A stretch of DNA of 64,000 nt from Phaeobacter gallaeciensis (GTDB lineage Bacteria; Pseudomonadota; Alphaproteobacteria; Rhodobacterales; Rhodobacteraceae): positions 248,001-312,000 of the forward strand of contig NZ_CP015124.1 in NCBI RefSeq assembly GCF_001678945.1, in the 5' to 3' direction. A program made the position numbers and the translations under genes. Below, piece after piece: positions 11,296 through 18,971 of this stretch. Under the pieces are notes generated by a model that worked only from the letters and a program-made list of their open reading frames with translations, was not told the origin of the DNA and ran no database searches. The first letter of the stretch is position 1. The number at the start of each line of letters is the position of its first letter.

Positions 11296-11322
11296 AGAAA
11301 AGGCCGGGACAAATCCCGGCCT
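11296..11322 (-). terminator. Rho-independent terminator of the metF operon
   Basis: On the minus strand AGGCCGGGA and TCCCGGCCT form a 9-bp stem with a 4-nt loop, followed by TTTTCTT, 25 bp beyond the stop of the methyltransferase gene. Confidence 0.85.
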
Positions 11323-11346
11323 CCCCTCACGATATTGTTATCAGGT

Positions 11347-12408
11347 TCAGGCGCGGCGGCGACGGCCACCGGTGCGGCCACCGCGGCCACGGCCTTCTTC
11401 GCCAGCCTTTGCCGGTGCCTTGTTGGCGGCAATCCAGGCACCGCCGTGCGGATCATTGTTGGTCAAGAGGTTGGCAGCGCGGATCGCTTCCATCTCCTTG
11501 CCCGCGCGCGGCTTGGTCGAGCCGAGACCGAACAAGGTGACGAAGGTCTCATCGTCCATGCCTTCGGGCAGGATGATACCAGCGGCGGTTACCTGTTCCT
11601 TCTTCTCGGCAATCGCCTTTTGCGTCACCGGCAGCGCCACCGGGTTCATGATCGCAGAGGTCATGCCCGCGCCCATTGCCATCGGCAGGAAGGCGTTGTT
11701 GATGCCGTGACGGTTCGGCAGACCAAAGGAGATGTTCGACGCACCGCAGGTGGTGTTCACACCCAGTTCTTCGCGTAGGCGACGCACCAGGGTAAAGACC
11801 TGATGACCAGCGGTCGCCATGGCGCCGATCGGCATTACCAGCGGGTCGACCACGATGTCATGCGCGGGGATACCGAAATCGGCAGCGCGTTCGACGATCT
11901 TCTTGGCCACGGCGAAACGCACGTCGGGATCTTCCGAGATCCCGGTGTCGTCGTTCGAGATCGCAACCACCGGCACGTTGTATTTCTTGACCAGCGGCAG
12001 AACCAGTTCCAGGCGCTCTTCCTCACCGGTGACCGAGTTCAGCAGCGGGCGACCCTGCGCGGCAGCCAGACCGGCCTCAAGCGCCTCGGGGACCGAGCTG
12101 TCGATGCACAGCGGCACATCGACCAGACCCTGCACCAGCTCAATGATCTTGGTCATCAGCGGCGGCTCGGTCTCGTTCGGGTTGGGGTTAGAATTATAGA
12201 CTACGCCCGCGTTGATATCGAGGATATTGGCCCCGGCTGCCACCTGTGCCAGTGCGTCTTTCTCAACGGTGGAGAAATCGCCCGCTTCCAGCTCTGCTGC
12301 CAGTTTCTTACGGCCTGTCGGGTTGATCCGTTCGCCGATCACGCAGAACGGCTCATCAAAGCCCAGGACAGCGGTTTTTGTTTTTGATTCTACGACAGTA
12401 CGGGTCAT
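11347..12408 (-). CDS. Methyltetrahydrofolate:corrinoid methyltransferase (pterin-binding domain protein)
   Basis: 353 aa. The product is one pterin-binding TIM barrel like the second module of MetH and like MtgA/AcsE: FCVIGERINPTGRKKL at about residues 21-36, LDINAGV, PLCIDSSVPEALEAGL, VVDPLVMPIG and the substrate-loop asparagine in CGASNISFGLPNRH. It should move the methyl group from 5-methyl-THF to a corrinoid protein. Homocysteine-, cobalamin- and activation modules of MetH are all absent, which fits a split enzyme served by the RamA-like activator encoded nearby. After about residue 330 the chain turns into a basic Gly/Arg tail (GRGRGGRTGGRRRRA) similar to that of the activator. AAGGATAA precedes the ATG. 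It is the last gene of a three-gene minus operon, 3 bp after metF. Confidence 0.85.
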   Translation of the reverse strand: MTRTVVESKTKTAVLGFDEPFCVIGERINPTGRKKLAAELEAGDFSTVEKDALAQVAAGANILDINAGVVYNSNPNPNETEPPLMTKIIELVQGLVDVPLCIDSSVPEALEAGLAAAQGRPLLNSVTGEEERLELVLPLVKKYNVPVVAISNDDTGISEDPDVRFAVAKKIVERAADFGIPAHDIVVDPLVMPIGAMATAGHQVFTLVRRLREELGVNTTCGASNISFGLPNRHGINNAFLPMAMGAGMTSAIMNPVALPVTQKAIAEKKEQVTAAGIILPEGMDDETFVTLFGLGSTKPRAGKEMEAIRAANLLTNNDPHGGAWIAANKAPAKAGEEGRGRGGRTGGRRRRA

Positions 12409-12411
12409 GTC

Positions 12412-13344
12412 TTATCCTTGGGAGTTGACTGGCTGCGCCGAGGCGCCGCCGTTGTTGATGGCCCAGGTGGCGTTAGTCTTGATGCCGCCCAGCGGGAAGA
12501 AGTGTACATTGGTAATGTTGAAATCCGGGTTCGCGGCCTTGTGGGCAGCAAGCTCGGCAACGACATCGGTCGGCTCATAGGGCAGCAGCAGCTTGGACAC
12601 GTCCATTGCGCGTTTCTGCAGCACCTTCAGCGACGGGCCCACACCGCAGGCGATGGCGAATTTGATCAGCGTCTGCAGCTTGGCCGGACCGGCGATACCG
12701 ATGTGGATCGGCAGGTCGACACCGGCTTCTTTCAGACCGTCAGCCCATTCGATGATCGGCTTTGCCTCAAAGGCGAACTGGGTCGCCAACGCCATCTTGG
12801 CATCGGTGCGCTCCGAGAATTTCTGTTTCCACAGAACCGCTTCCATCACGTTCTTCGAGGAACCGTCCGGATCGATGTCCTTGTTGCCTTCGGGGTGGCC
12901 CGCGACGTGCAGGTTGGAGAAACCCGCCTTGTCGAACAGTCCGGTTTCCAGGAGCTGCATCGAGCTGTCGAAGGCACCGTGCGGCTGCGCCACACCACCG
13001 GCCAGAAGCAGCGCCTGTTTGACGTCAGCCTCGCCCTGATAGCGCGCGATCCAGTCCGCCAAGGTCGCCTCGTCTTTGATGATCCGCGCCGGGAAGTGCG
13101 GCATGACGGGAAAGCCTTCGGCATTCAGGCGCTTGGCGGTCTCGACCATGTCTTCGATGGGCGTGCCTTCGATATGGGCGATATAGACGCGGGTGCCTGC
13201 GGGCAGCAGATCGCGGAAATCCTCGACCTTGGTCGCGGTGCGCGGCATCACCTCGATCGAATATCCGTCAAGGAAGGCTTCGACCTGCGGGTTGACGGGC
13301 TGCGGGCTGGTGGCCTCGCGTTTCTTGAAGTTCAACAAAGCCAT
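12412..13344 (-). CDS. metF: Divergent MetF-type methylenetetrahydrofolate reductase
   Basis: 310 aa from ATG 13342-13344, which follows GGGAGG by 5 nt. MetF reduces 5,10-methylene-THF to 5-methyl-THF with FAD, feeding the methyltransferase gene that starts 3 bp downstream. The family's F-E-x-x-P-P start appears as IEVMPRTA with the expected Glu at residue 31, HVAGHPEGNKDID is a recognisable FAD-site segment, and HIGIAGPAKLQTL matches the later conserved block. The sequence departs clearly from the enterobacterial MetF pattern, so cofactor details are inferred. Its start lies 27 bp beyond the stop of the small upstream gene, and the two are surely one transcript. Confidence 0.8.
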   Translation of the reverse strand: MALLNFKKREATSPQPVNPQVEAFLDGYSIEVMPRTATKVEDFRDLLPAGTRVYIAHIEGTPIEDMVETAKRLNAEGFPVMPHFPARIIKDEATLADWIARYQGEADVKQALLLAGGVAQPHGAFDSSMQLLETGLFDKAGFSNLHVAGHPEGNKDIDPDGSSKNVMEAVLWKQKFSERTDAKMALATQFAFEAKPIIEWADGLKEAGVDLPIHIGIAGPAKLQTLIKFAIACGVGPSLKVLQKRAMDVSKLLLPYEPTDVVAELAAHKAANPDFNITNVHFFPLGGIKTNATWAINNGGASAQPVNSQG

Positions 13345-13370
13345 CACGGCCTCCCATAGTGGTGTCAGGC

Positions 13371-13667
13371 TCACGCCCATCCGTCATTCGCGATCAGGGC
13401 TTTCAGACGCTCCTGATCGAACTCTCCTTCCAGACGTGCCGCTTCGGCTTCGGCGATCTCTGCCGGATCGCCCTCCGCCGCAAAGGGAGCCGCCTTGCGC
13501 CATTCCGCGAGATAGGCGTCCGCATCCTTGGCGTTCACCTTCATCGCTGCGCGGTCAATGGCCTGCTCGAACCGTTCTTCGAGCTGGCGTTTGGCGCCGC
13601 GGCGGCCCTTGCCCACGATGACCTGAGCCGGGATATCGCGCCAGTATACGATGGTGACGTCAGGCAT
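13371..13667 (-). CDS. Small 'virulence factor' family protein (PF13769-like) linked to MetF
   Basis: 98 aa, soluble, starting MPDVTIVYWRDIPAQVI and rich in Ala, Glu and Arg, with a predicted helical C-terminal half. It matches the short family that databases call virulence factor, a name that says nothing about function. The open frame reaches 13883, but the ATG at 13665-13667 is preceded by AAAGGA and the upstream part has no family resemblance. It is the first gene of the operon with metF and the methyl-THF methyltransferase. That placement suggests a small partner or chaperone of the folate enzymes; this is inference. Confidence 0.75.
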   Translation of the reverse strand: MPDVTIVYWRDIPAQVIVGKGRRGAKRQLEERFEQAIDRAAMKVNAKDADAYLAEWRKAAPFAAEGDPAEIAEAEAARLEGEFDQERLKALIANDGWA

Positions 13668-14022
13668 GTCGGGTCCTTTGCTTTGCGTCTGTTCTGCTGC
13701 GTTTCTAGAATGCGATCCTGAAACGCGGGTGCCGGTTTTCGACAACACTTGGGGTTTGAGCGACCTTTTGCTCTGGCTCTGAATACATTCTCCGGGCCCG
13801 CATGGCCACAGAGGGGCATCCTCATAATTCTCATCAAGCTTATGAGGTTGTCGCCAAGACCCTGCACAAGCCCCTGGCAACACAGGCTGAGCGCCGAAAC
13901 AAGGGCCGGAGCAGCGCCGTTAACCGACACAAGGAAAGCGTCGATCCGGGCGCCGCCGCCCTTGCACATACGTCTTTGTGAACATATCCTAAAACCAACA
14001 CGATAATCGGAGGGCGTGAATC
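13668..14022. other. Divergent promoter region between the metF operon and ppx
   Basis: 355 bp without a credible gene. It contains the CTCATAA/TTATGAG repeat cluster at 13820-13847, about 150-180 bp upstream of the small protein's start and about 175-200 bp upstream of ppx. I looked for a known SAM- or cobalamin-type riboswitch pattern in the minus-strand leader and did not recognise one. Confidence 0.6.
13820..13847. promoter_or_regulatory. Inverted-repeat cluster, candidate operator of the metF operon
   Basis: CCTCATAA (13820-13827) and TTATGAGG (13840-13847) are exact reverse complements with a 12-nt spacer. A third half-site, CTCAT, lies inside the spacer at 13830-13834 and makes a second, imperfect palindrome with ATGAG. 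Overlapping half-sites like these suit a dimeric DNA-binding regulator. Confidence 0.45.
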
Positions 14023-15135
14023 ATGGCGCCCAGGCGTTCCAAAGGTGCGGGCGCGTTTCCCAAGGCGGTTGAAACCCCTGTACCAGCCCGTCCGGATCCG
14101 GATGCGCTTTATGCGGCATTGGATCTTGGCACAAACAGTTGTCGCATGCTGATCGCCCAGCCCAATGGCAGTGGCTTTCACGTGGTGGACAGCTTTTCCA
14201 AGTCGGTCCAGCTTGGGACCGGCCTTGAACGAACCGGGCGCCTGTCCCGTTCGTCGATGTCGCGCACCATTCAGGCGCTGCGGATCTGTCAGCAAAAGCT
14301 CAAACGGAACAAAGTGCGCCGGATGCGGCTCGTCACCACCGAGGCGTGCCGCCGCGCCAAGAACGCGCGCGATTTCATCCGGCAGGTCAAACGGGAAACC
14401 GGTCTGACGCTTGAAATCATCCAGCCCGAGGAAGAAGCGCGTCTGGCGGTCATCTCCTGCGCGCCGCTGGTTTCGACCAAGACGGAACAGCTCTTGGTCG
14501 TGGATATTGGCGGCGGCTCGACCGAATTGGTTTGGATCGACATTTCCTCGGTCCCGCGCCGCGACCGGCCTTCGGCTATCATGCGCCTGCATGCCGGGTT
14601 CCATCCACCAGAAAGCCCCTTCCCCGCCGCCAAGGTAGTGGATTGGATTTCTGTACCCCTTGGGGTGGCGACACTGCGCGATCAGTTCAACGACGTCGAC
14701 GACGATGCCGCCCGTTTTGCCTTGATGAGCTGGTTCTTTGAAGAACACCTCGCCGATTTTGCCCCCTATAAGGATGAGCAGGCCCGCGAAGGTTTCCAGA
14801 TCGTTGGCACCTCGGGCACCGTGACCACCGTCGCCGCCTCCCATTTGGGGCTGAAACGCTATGACCGCACCAAGGTCGACGGGCTGCGCATGACCAGTGA
14901 TCAGATCGACAAGGTGATCCGCGGTTATCTGGATCTCGGCCCGCAGGGGCGCCGCAGTGACCCACGCATCGGCGAGGACCGTCAGGCGCTGATCATGTCT
15001 GGTGCCGCGATCCTGCAGGCTCTCCTTCGCTGCTGGCCCACCGACCGGTTGTCGGTCGCGGACCGGGGCCTGCGCGAAGGGTTGCTATATGCACAGATGA
15101 GCGCGGACGGTGTTCTGGAAGACGGACCCTTTTAA
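14023..15135 (+). CDS. ppx: Ppx/GppA family exopolyphosphatase or (p)ppGpp-related phosphatase
   Basis: 370 aa with the ASKHA fold of the family: LYAALDLGTNSCRMLIA near residue 30, the RLVTTEACRRAKN segment, the E-x-E-A motif (PEEEARLAV) and the second phosphate loop LLVVDIGGGSTELVW. Members remove phosphate from polyphosphate or from pppGpp; which substrate is used here cannot be told. The length is that of the short, two-domain form common in alphaproteobacteria, without the C-terminal HD-like domains of E. coli Ppx. A strong GGAGGG lies before the ATG. It is followed 111 bp later by rlmE, a frequent pairing in this group. Confidence 0.88.
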   Translation: MAPRRSKGAGAFPKAVETPVPARPDPDALYAALDLGTNSCRMLIAQPNGSGFHVVDSFSKSVQLGTGLERTGRLSRSSMSRTIQALRICQQKLKRNKVRRMRLVTTEACRRAKNARDFIRQVKRETGLTLEIIQPEEEARLAVISCAPLVSTKTEQLLVVDIGGGSTELVWIDISSVPRRDRPSAIMRLHAGFHPPESPFPAAKVVDWISVPLGVATLRDQFNDVDDDAARFALMSWFFEEHLADFAPYKDEQAREGFQIVGTSGTVTTVAASHLGLKRYDRTKVDGLRMTSDQIDKVIRGYLDLGPQGRRSDPRIGEDRQALIMSGAAILQALLRCWPTDRLSVADRGLREGLLYAQMSADGVLEDGPF

Positions 15136-15246
15136 TAACGCAGACCGAACCCTCGGCATTTGAGTTTTCGCGTCCGATCTGTCATGGACCGCGGAAAGCG
15201 AGCCTATACTGGCAAAGACCGACATCGGCAAAGATGGTACAAAGAG

Positions 15247-15978
15247 ATGGCAAAGACCCCTTCCGGCAAGAGCCCGACCGGCAAGAACACTTCGGGCCGC
15301 GGCCAGCGTGACCTCAAGGTCAAGGTAAAGACCGCTCGCGGGCGCAAGCTTTCTTCGACCCGCTGGCTGCAGCGTCAGCTGAACGATCCCTACGTGCGCC
15401 GCGCCCAGGCCGAAGGCTATCGCGGCCGGGCCGCCTACAAGATCATGGAGCTGGACGACAAGTTCCGCTTCCTCGTACCGGGGGCCCGGGTCGTTGATCT
15501 TGGCTGCGCGCCAGGAGGCTGGGCGCAGGTCGCGATCAAACGCATCAATGCGCTGGGCGAAAAGCAAGGCAAATCCATCGGCCGCATCATCGGCGTCGAC
15601 CTGCAGGAGGTCGAACCGCTGGCCGGAGCCGAATTCCACCAACTGGATTTCATGGATGAGGGCGCCGACGATCAGGTCAAGGAATGGCTTGGTGGCATGG
15701 CCGATGTGGTGATGTCGGATATGGCCGCTGCCAGTTCCGGCCACAAGCAGACCGACCACCTGAAGATCATGGCCCTTTGCGAGGCAGCTGCCTATTTCTC
15801 GTTTGATGTGCTGGAACAGGGCGGCACCTTCGTGGCCAAGGTTCTGGCCGGCGGTGCCGAGGGCGACCTGCAGAAACTTTTGAAACAGAAGTTCACCAAG
15901 GTTGCCAATGTGAAACCACCCGCATCGCGGTCGGACAGTTCCGAAAAGTTCGTCATCGCCACCGGCTTCCGGGGTTAA
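15247..15978 (+). CDS. rlmE: 23S rRNA (uridine-2'-O)-methyltransferase RlmE
   Basis: 243 aa. RlmE (RrmJ/FtsJ) 2'-O-methylates U2552 in the 23S A-loop. The K-D-K-E catalytic set is visible: Lys in [10 protein letters not shown], Asp in MSDMAA, Lys in VAKVLAGG and Glu in [22 protein letters not shown] is the SAM site. The first ~45 residues are Lys/Arg/Ser-rich, as in other alphaproteobacterial forms, and probably bind RNA. The frame stays open to 15160; ATG 15247 is chosen because the usual MAKTPSGK-type start begins there, although ATG 15184 cannot be excluded. Confidence 0.93.
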   Translation: MAKTPSGKSPTGKNTSGRGQRDLKVKVKTARGRKLSSTRWLQRQLNDPYVRRAQAEGYRGRAAYKIMELDDKFRFLVPGARVVDLGCAPGGWAQVAIKRINALGEKQGKSIGRIIGVDLQEVEPLAGAEFHQLDFMDEGADDQVKEWLGGMADVVMSDMAAASSGHKQTDHLKIMALCEAAAYFSFDVLEQGGTFVAKVLAGGAEGDLQKLLKQKFTKVANVKPPASRSDSSEKFVIATGFRG

Positions 15979-15986
15979 GCGCCCCG

Positions 15987-16009
15987 GCGGGCCGATCAGG
16001 CCGCTTTTT
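15987..16009 (+). terminator. Probable terminator after rlmE
   Basis: GCGG(G)CC and GGCCGC form a 6-bp stem with one bulged G around a GATCA loop, followed by five T. It overlaps the last codon of the small convergent minus-strand gene. Confidence 0.55.
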
Positions 16010-16175
16010 AATGCAACGGCTGCTGCGTTGTCTGCAGGGACAGGGTGGCCAGCTCGCGTAGCAAACGCGCATCTGGGCCTTCGTCTTCGCACTGCCGGAA
16101 AATCATCTGGGCACGCGGCGTCGGAGCCATGTCGGGCATCGGGCTCTTGAAGAGATCTTGAAGGCGTTTCAGCAT
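16008..16175 (-). CDS. Small hypothetical protein, 55 aa
   Basis: The ATG at 16173-16175 has AGGGA about 9 nt upstream and gives MLKRLQDLFKSPMPDMAPTP followed by an acidic, helical second half (QCEDEGPDARLLRELATLSL). The composition is protein-like and unlike a shadow frame, but I recognise no family. The frame continues upstream to 16328 without a good start. It lies between rlmE (convergent) and the YihY-type gene, 154 bp downstream of the latter's stop. Confidence 0.45.
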   Translation of the reverse strand: MLKRLQDLFKSPMPDMAPTPRAQMIFRQCEDEGPDARLLRELATLSLQTTQQPLH

Positions 16176-16329
16176 CGCGGCGGTCCCTATTCTTGCGTCG
16201 GCTGAATCTTGCCTACCCGCGTATTTCGCCCAGCCGATGGCCAAATTGTGGCAAACCTGCCTTTTTTGTTGCAAAACCGGAAACAATAAGGCTTCCGCCT
16301 CCGAATTTTCCAAGAACCGCCGGTGCATA

Positions 16330-17226
16330 CTATTCGACGTAGCTGTCCCCAGACGCCTCTGCTGCCTCGGCGCCGGGCTGGTCCAGCCGCATCAACGCAC
16401 CGTTGAACTCGGCGCCAAAAATCAGGATCGCGGCATTCACATAAAGAAAGATCATCGCCGCCATGGCTCCCGCTAGCCCCGCATAGGTGGCCGAGTACTG
16501 CGCGAACGATCCGACATAGATCGCAAAACCAATCCCCGCGGCCCACCACAGCACCACCGTCAGCACCGCCCCCGGCAGGATCTGCGATACCCGGTGCCGC
16601 TGCCCGGGCAGCAAAATATGGCACAGCAGCACCGCGACCAGCGGCAACAGAAACAACAACACGCCACTGAATCCCTGCTCCCATCCCGGCCCGACCAGCT
16701 GATAGGGCAGCAGATCGGCGATATAGCGGACATAAAGCGGCAAAACGACCTCGAAGAGTGCCGCCACAAGGATGCCCGCGCCGCCCAGCACCACCAGCCC
16801 GGCGCAGATCAGACGCGCCTTCCAGAAAGGCCGGGGATCGTTGTCGCCATAGGCATTGACCATGGCCACCCGCACCGCATTGACGCCGTTGGAGGCAAAG
16901 TAAAGCGCGAGAACCCCGCCCAGCGTCGCCAGTTGCGTGCTGGAGGTCTCCAAAACCGCGAAGAGTTCGTTCAGGATCGGCTTCGAAACCTCCTCGGGCC
17001 AGCCGCCAAAGACGAGGTCCACCAGATCCTCTATCGCGACATCCTGTGACAAAAGGCTCGCGGCGGCCCCCGAAAGGGCGACGGTGAACAGGACAAAGGG
17101 GAACAGCGCCAGCATCATCGACATGGCGATATGACTGCTCATCACCCATCCGTTCTTACGGTTGAATGCGGCGGCAGCGCGGGCCAACGCGCGCAGCCAA
17201 GGGGAAAGGACAGCAAACAGGTTCAT
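16330..17226 (-). CDS. YihY/BrkB-type inner membrane protein
   Basis: 298 aa with about six hydrophobic helices, starting with a short cytoplasmic helix (MNLFAVLSPWLRALARAAAAF), then WVMSSHIAMSMMLALFPFVLF. The family signature around residues 115-140 (ATLGGVLALYFASNGVNAVR) and the late glycine-rich helix (YAGLAGAMAAMIFLYVNAAILIFG, split here by a charged turn) are clear. The old names ribonuclease BN and virulence factor are not supported by biochemistry, and its role is unknown. The ATG at 17224-17226 is preferred to one 15 codons upstream, whose extra residues are Cys-rich. It is divergent from cardiolipin synthase, with 188 bp between the starts. Confidence 0.82.
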   Translation of the reverse strand: MNLFAVLSPWLRALARAAAAFNRKNGWVMSSHIAMSMMLALFPFVLFTVALSGAAASLLSQDVAIEDLVDLVFGGWPEEVSKPILNELFAVLETSSTQLATLGGVLALYFASNGVNAVRVAMVNAYGDNDPRPFWKARLICAGLVVLGGAGILVAALFEVVLPLYVRYIADLLPYQLVGPGWEQGFSGVLLFLLPLVAVLLCHILLPGQRHRVSQILPGAVLTVVLWWAAGIGFAIYVGSFAQYSATYAGLAGAMAAMIFLYVNAAILIFGAEFNGALMRLDQPGAEAAEASGDSYVE

Positions 17227-17400
17227 GCTGCAAACCGTTCCACAGCCTCGGCAGAATCGCCAGCCTGACACGATTGGTTTTCACCTCTGGTGTGACCTGT
17301 GGCCTCCCGGTCACCCAAGAACCTGCGGTCCTCGCCCCGCGACTGCCCACTGGCAATCAGAGAAGGCCCCGGCCATACTCCATTGGAAAGGAACCGAATA

Positions 17401-17418
17401 ATGGGACAGGCCAGGTGA
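17401..17418 (+). promoter_or_regulatory. Candidate five-codon leader ORF overlapping the cardiolipin synthase start
   Basis: ATG GGA CAG GCC AGG TGA stands 7 nt after a strong GGAAAGGAA. Its TGA (17416-17418) overlaps the GTG (17415-17417) of the next gene as GTGA, the usual geometry of translational coupling. It would encode MGQAR. A one-base sequencing error joining this ATG to the gene is the alternative reading. Confidence 0.4.
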
Positions 17419-18836
17419 CGTTCTGGGTCGCGATCAGCACGGGTGGCGTCCTCCTGATGTGGGGACTTGCGGTTCTGGGTGCGCTGAACGCGGCCCGCAC
17501 CGCCCGCACGCCGCAGGGCGCCATCGGCTGGGTCGTGTTCCTGCTGGCCTCGCCCCTGATCGCCCTGCCCGCCTATATGATCTTTGGCCATCACCGGTTC
17601 GAACGCTACCGCGCCGCCCGCCAGGACGCCCATCGCGCCGTGCGGGACATGCAGCCAATGGCCGAGGTGCGGGGTACACATAGCCCGGCGAAGATGGCTG
17701 TGGACCCTGCACCGTTCGAAGCGGTCTCTGGCCTGCAGGTCTGTACCGGTAACGGCTTCCGCCTGCTGATTGACGGAAAAGCCGGGTTTGCCAGTATGTT
17801 CCGCGCCATAGATGAGGCGCGCGACTACCTCTTGATCCAGTTCTACATCGTGCGCGACGATGATCTGGGACGCCGCCTAAAGAGGCACATCATTGCCGCC
17901 AGACAACGCGGCGTTGCTGTCTGGTTCATGGCCGACCGGATCGGCAGCCACGGCCTGCCCACCTCCTATCTTGCCGAGCTGCAACAGGCTGGCGTCAATC
18001 TGGTGGATCGCGGCACCCAAAGGGGCCCCAAGCACCGCTTCATGCTGAACTTTCGCAACCACCGCAAAACCGTGGTGGCCGATGGCCGTGTGGGCTTTAC
18101 CGGCGGGCTGAACGTCGGCGATGAATATATCAGCCACACCAAGGCGTTTGGCGACTGGCGCGACACCCATGTGGAGCTGACCGGCCCGGTGGTGCAACAG
18201 CTGCAGCTGACCTATGCGCAGGACTGGCACTGGCTGACGGATGAGCCGATCCTGGACCTGCTCACATGGGAGCCGGAGCCGTCGCCGGAAAACCGATCCG
18301 CCCTGATCGTGCCGACAGGGCCCGGGGATACCACCGAAAACGGATCAATGATGTTCTTTTCGGCCATCTCTGCCGCCCGCAGCCGGGTCTGGATCGCTTC
18401 GCCCTATTTCGTTCCCGACCTTGATGTCGTGGCCGCCCTCAAACACGCAGCGCTGCGCGGCGTGGATGTGCGCATACTGTTGCCAGGCATTGTCGACCAC
18501 TACCTGCCATGGTTGGCCTCATTCGCCTATTTCGATGACCTGCAAAAGGTCGGTGTTCAGGTCCTGCAGTATTCCGGCGGCTTCATGCATCAAAAGACCT
18601 TTGTCGTCGATGATACCGTCGCCGCCGTCGGTACCACCAATATGGACAATCGCTCTTTTCGACTGAATTTCGAAACCATGGCGCTGTTCTTTGATACCGG
18701 CGCGGCGGAAGCCGTCGCCGCGATGCTGGAGGATGATTTCACCCGCGCGCGCAGTTTGGATCGGCCACTCGCGGCGCAGCACTGGTCCGTCCGCCTTTTC
18801 GCCCCCGTGGCCCGGTTGCTGGCGCCGGTGCTGTGA
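17415..18836 (+). CDS. cls: Cardiolipin synthase (phospholipase D family)
   Basis: 473 aa, the normal size. Two N-terminal membrane segments (about residues 4-24 and 36-57) precede two PLD catalytic modules, each with an HKD motif: HRKTVVADG beginning at His216 and HQKTFVVDD beginning at His392. Cls condenses two phosphatidylglycerol molecules, or PG and PE depending on the subtype, to cardiolipin at the inner membrane. The GTG start has only a modest site of its own, while the preceding pentapeptide frame has a strong one, so coupling is possible. The longer open frame to 17166 has no family resemblance in its first 83 codons. Confidence 0.9.
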   Translation: MTFWVAISTGGVLLMWGLAVLGALNAARTARTPQGAIGWVVFLLASPLIALPAYMIFGHHRFERYRAARQDAHRAVRDMQPMAEVRGTHSPAKMAVDPAPFEAVSGLQVCTGNGFRLLIDGKAGFASMFRAIDEARDYLLIQFYIVRDDDLGRRLKRHIIAARQRGVAVWFMADRIGSHGLPTSYLAELQQAGVNLVDRGTQRGPKHRFMLNFRNHRKTVVADGRVGFTGGLNVGDEYISHTKAFGDWRDTHVELTGPVVQQLQLTYAQDWHWLTDEPILDLLTWEPEPSPENRSALIVPTGPGDTTENGSMMFFSAISAARSRVWIASPYFVPDLDVVAALKHAALRGVDVRILLPGIVDHYLPWLASFAYFDDLQKVGVQVLQYSGGFMHQKTFVVDDTVAAVGTTNMDNRSFRLNFETMALFFDTGAAEAVAAMLEDDFTRARSLDRPLAAQHWSVRLFAPVARLLAPVL

Positions 18837-18971
18837 GAGTCCGACACCATTTCCAAAGTCACGAACTGACGCCGCGATCCCAGCAGGGCCGCCCTGTTCC
18901 GCACGCAAAACGCCCCTAAATGTTTCCCAGTCTCAACCAACGCCCCAGCGCCGACAGGATGACAAACCACT

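Noticed and set aside
13668-14022. Possible SAM- or cobalamin-responsive riboswitch before the metF operon
   Set aside because: I looked for the conserved pseudoknot and B12-box patterns and did not recognise them; only the CTCAT repeat cluster stands out.
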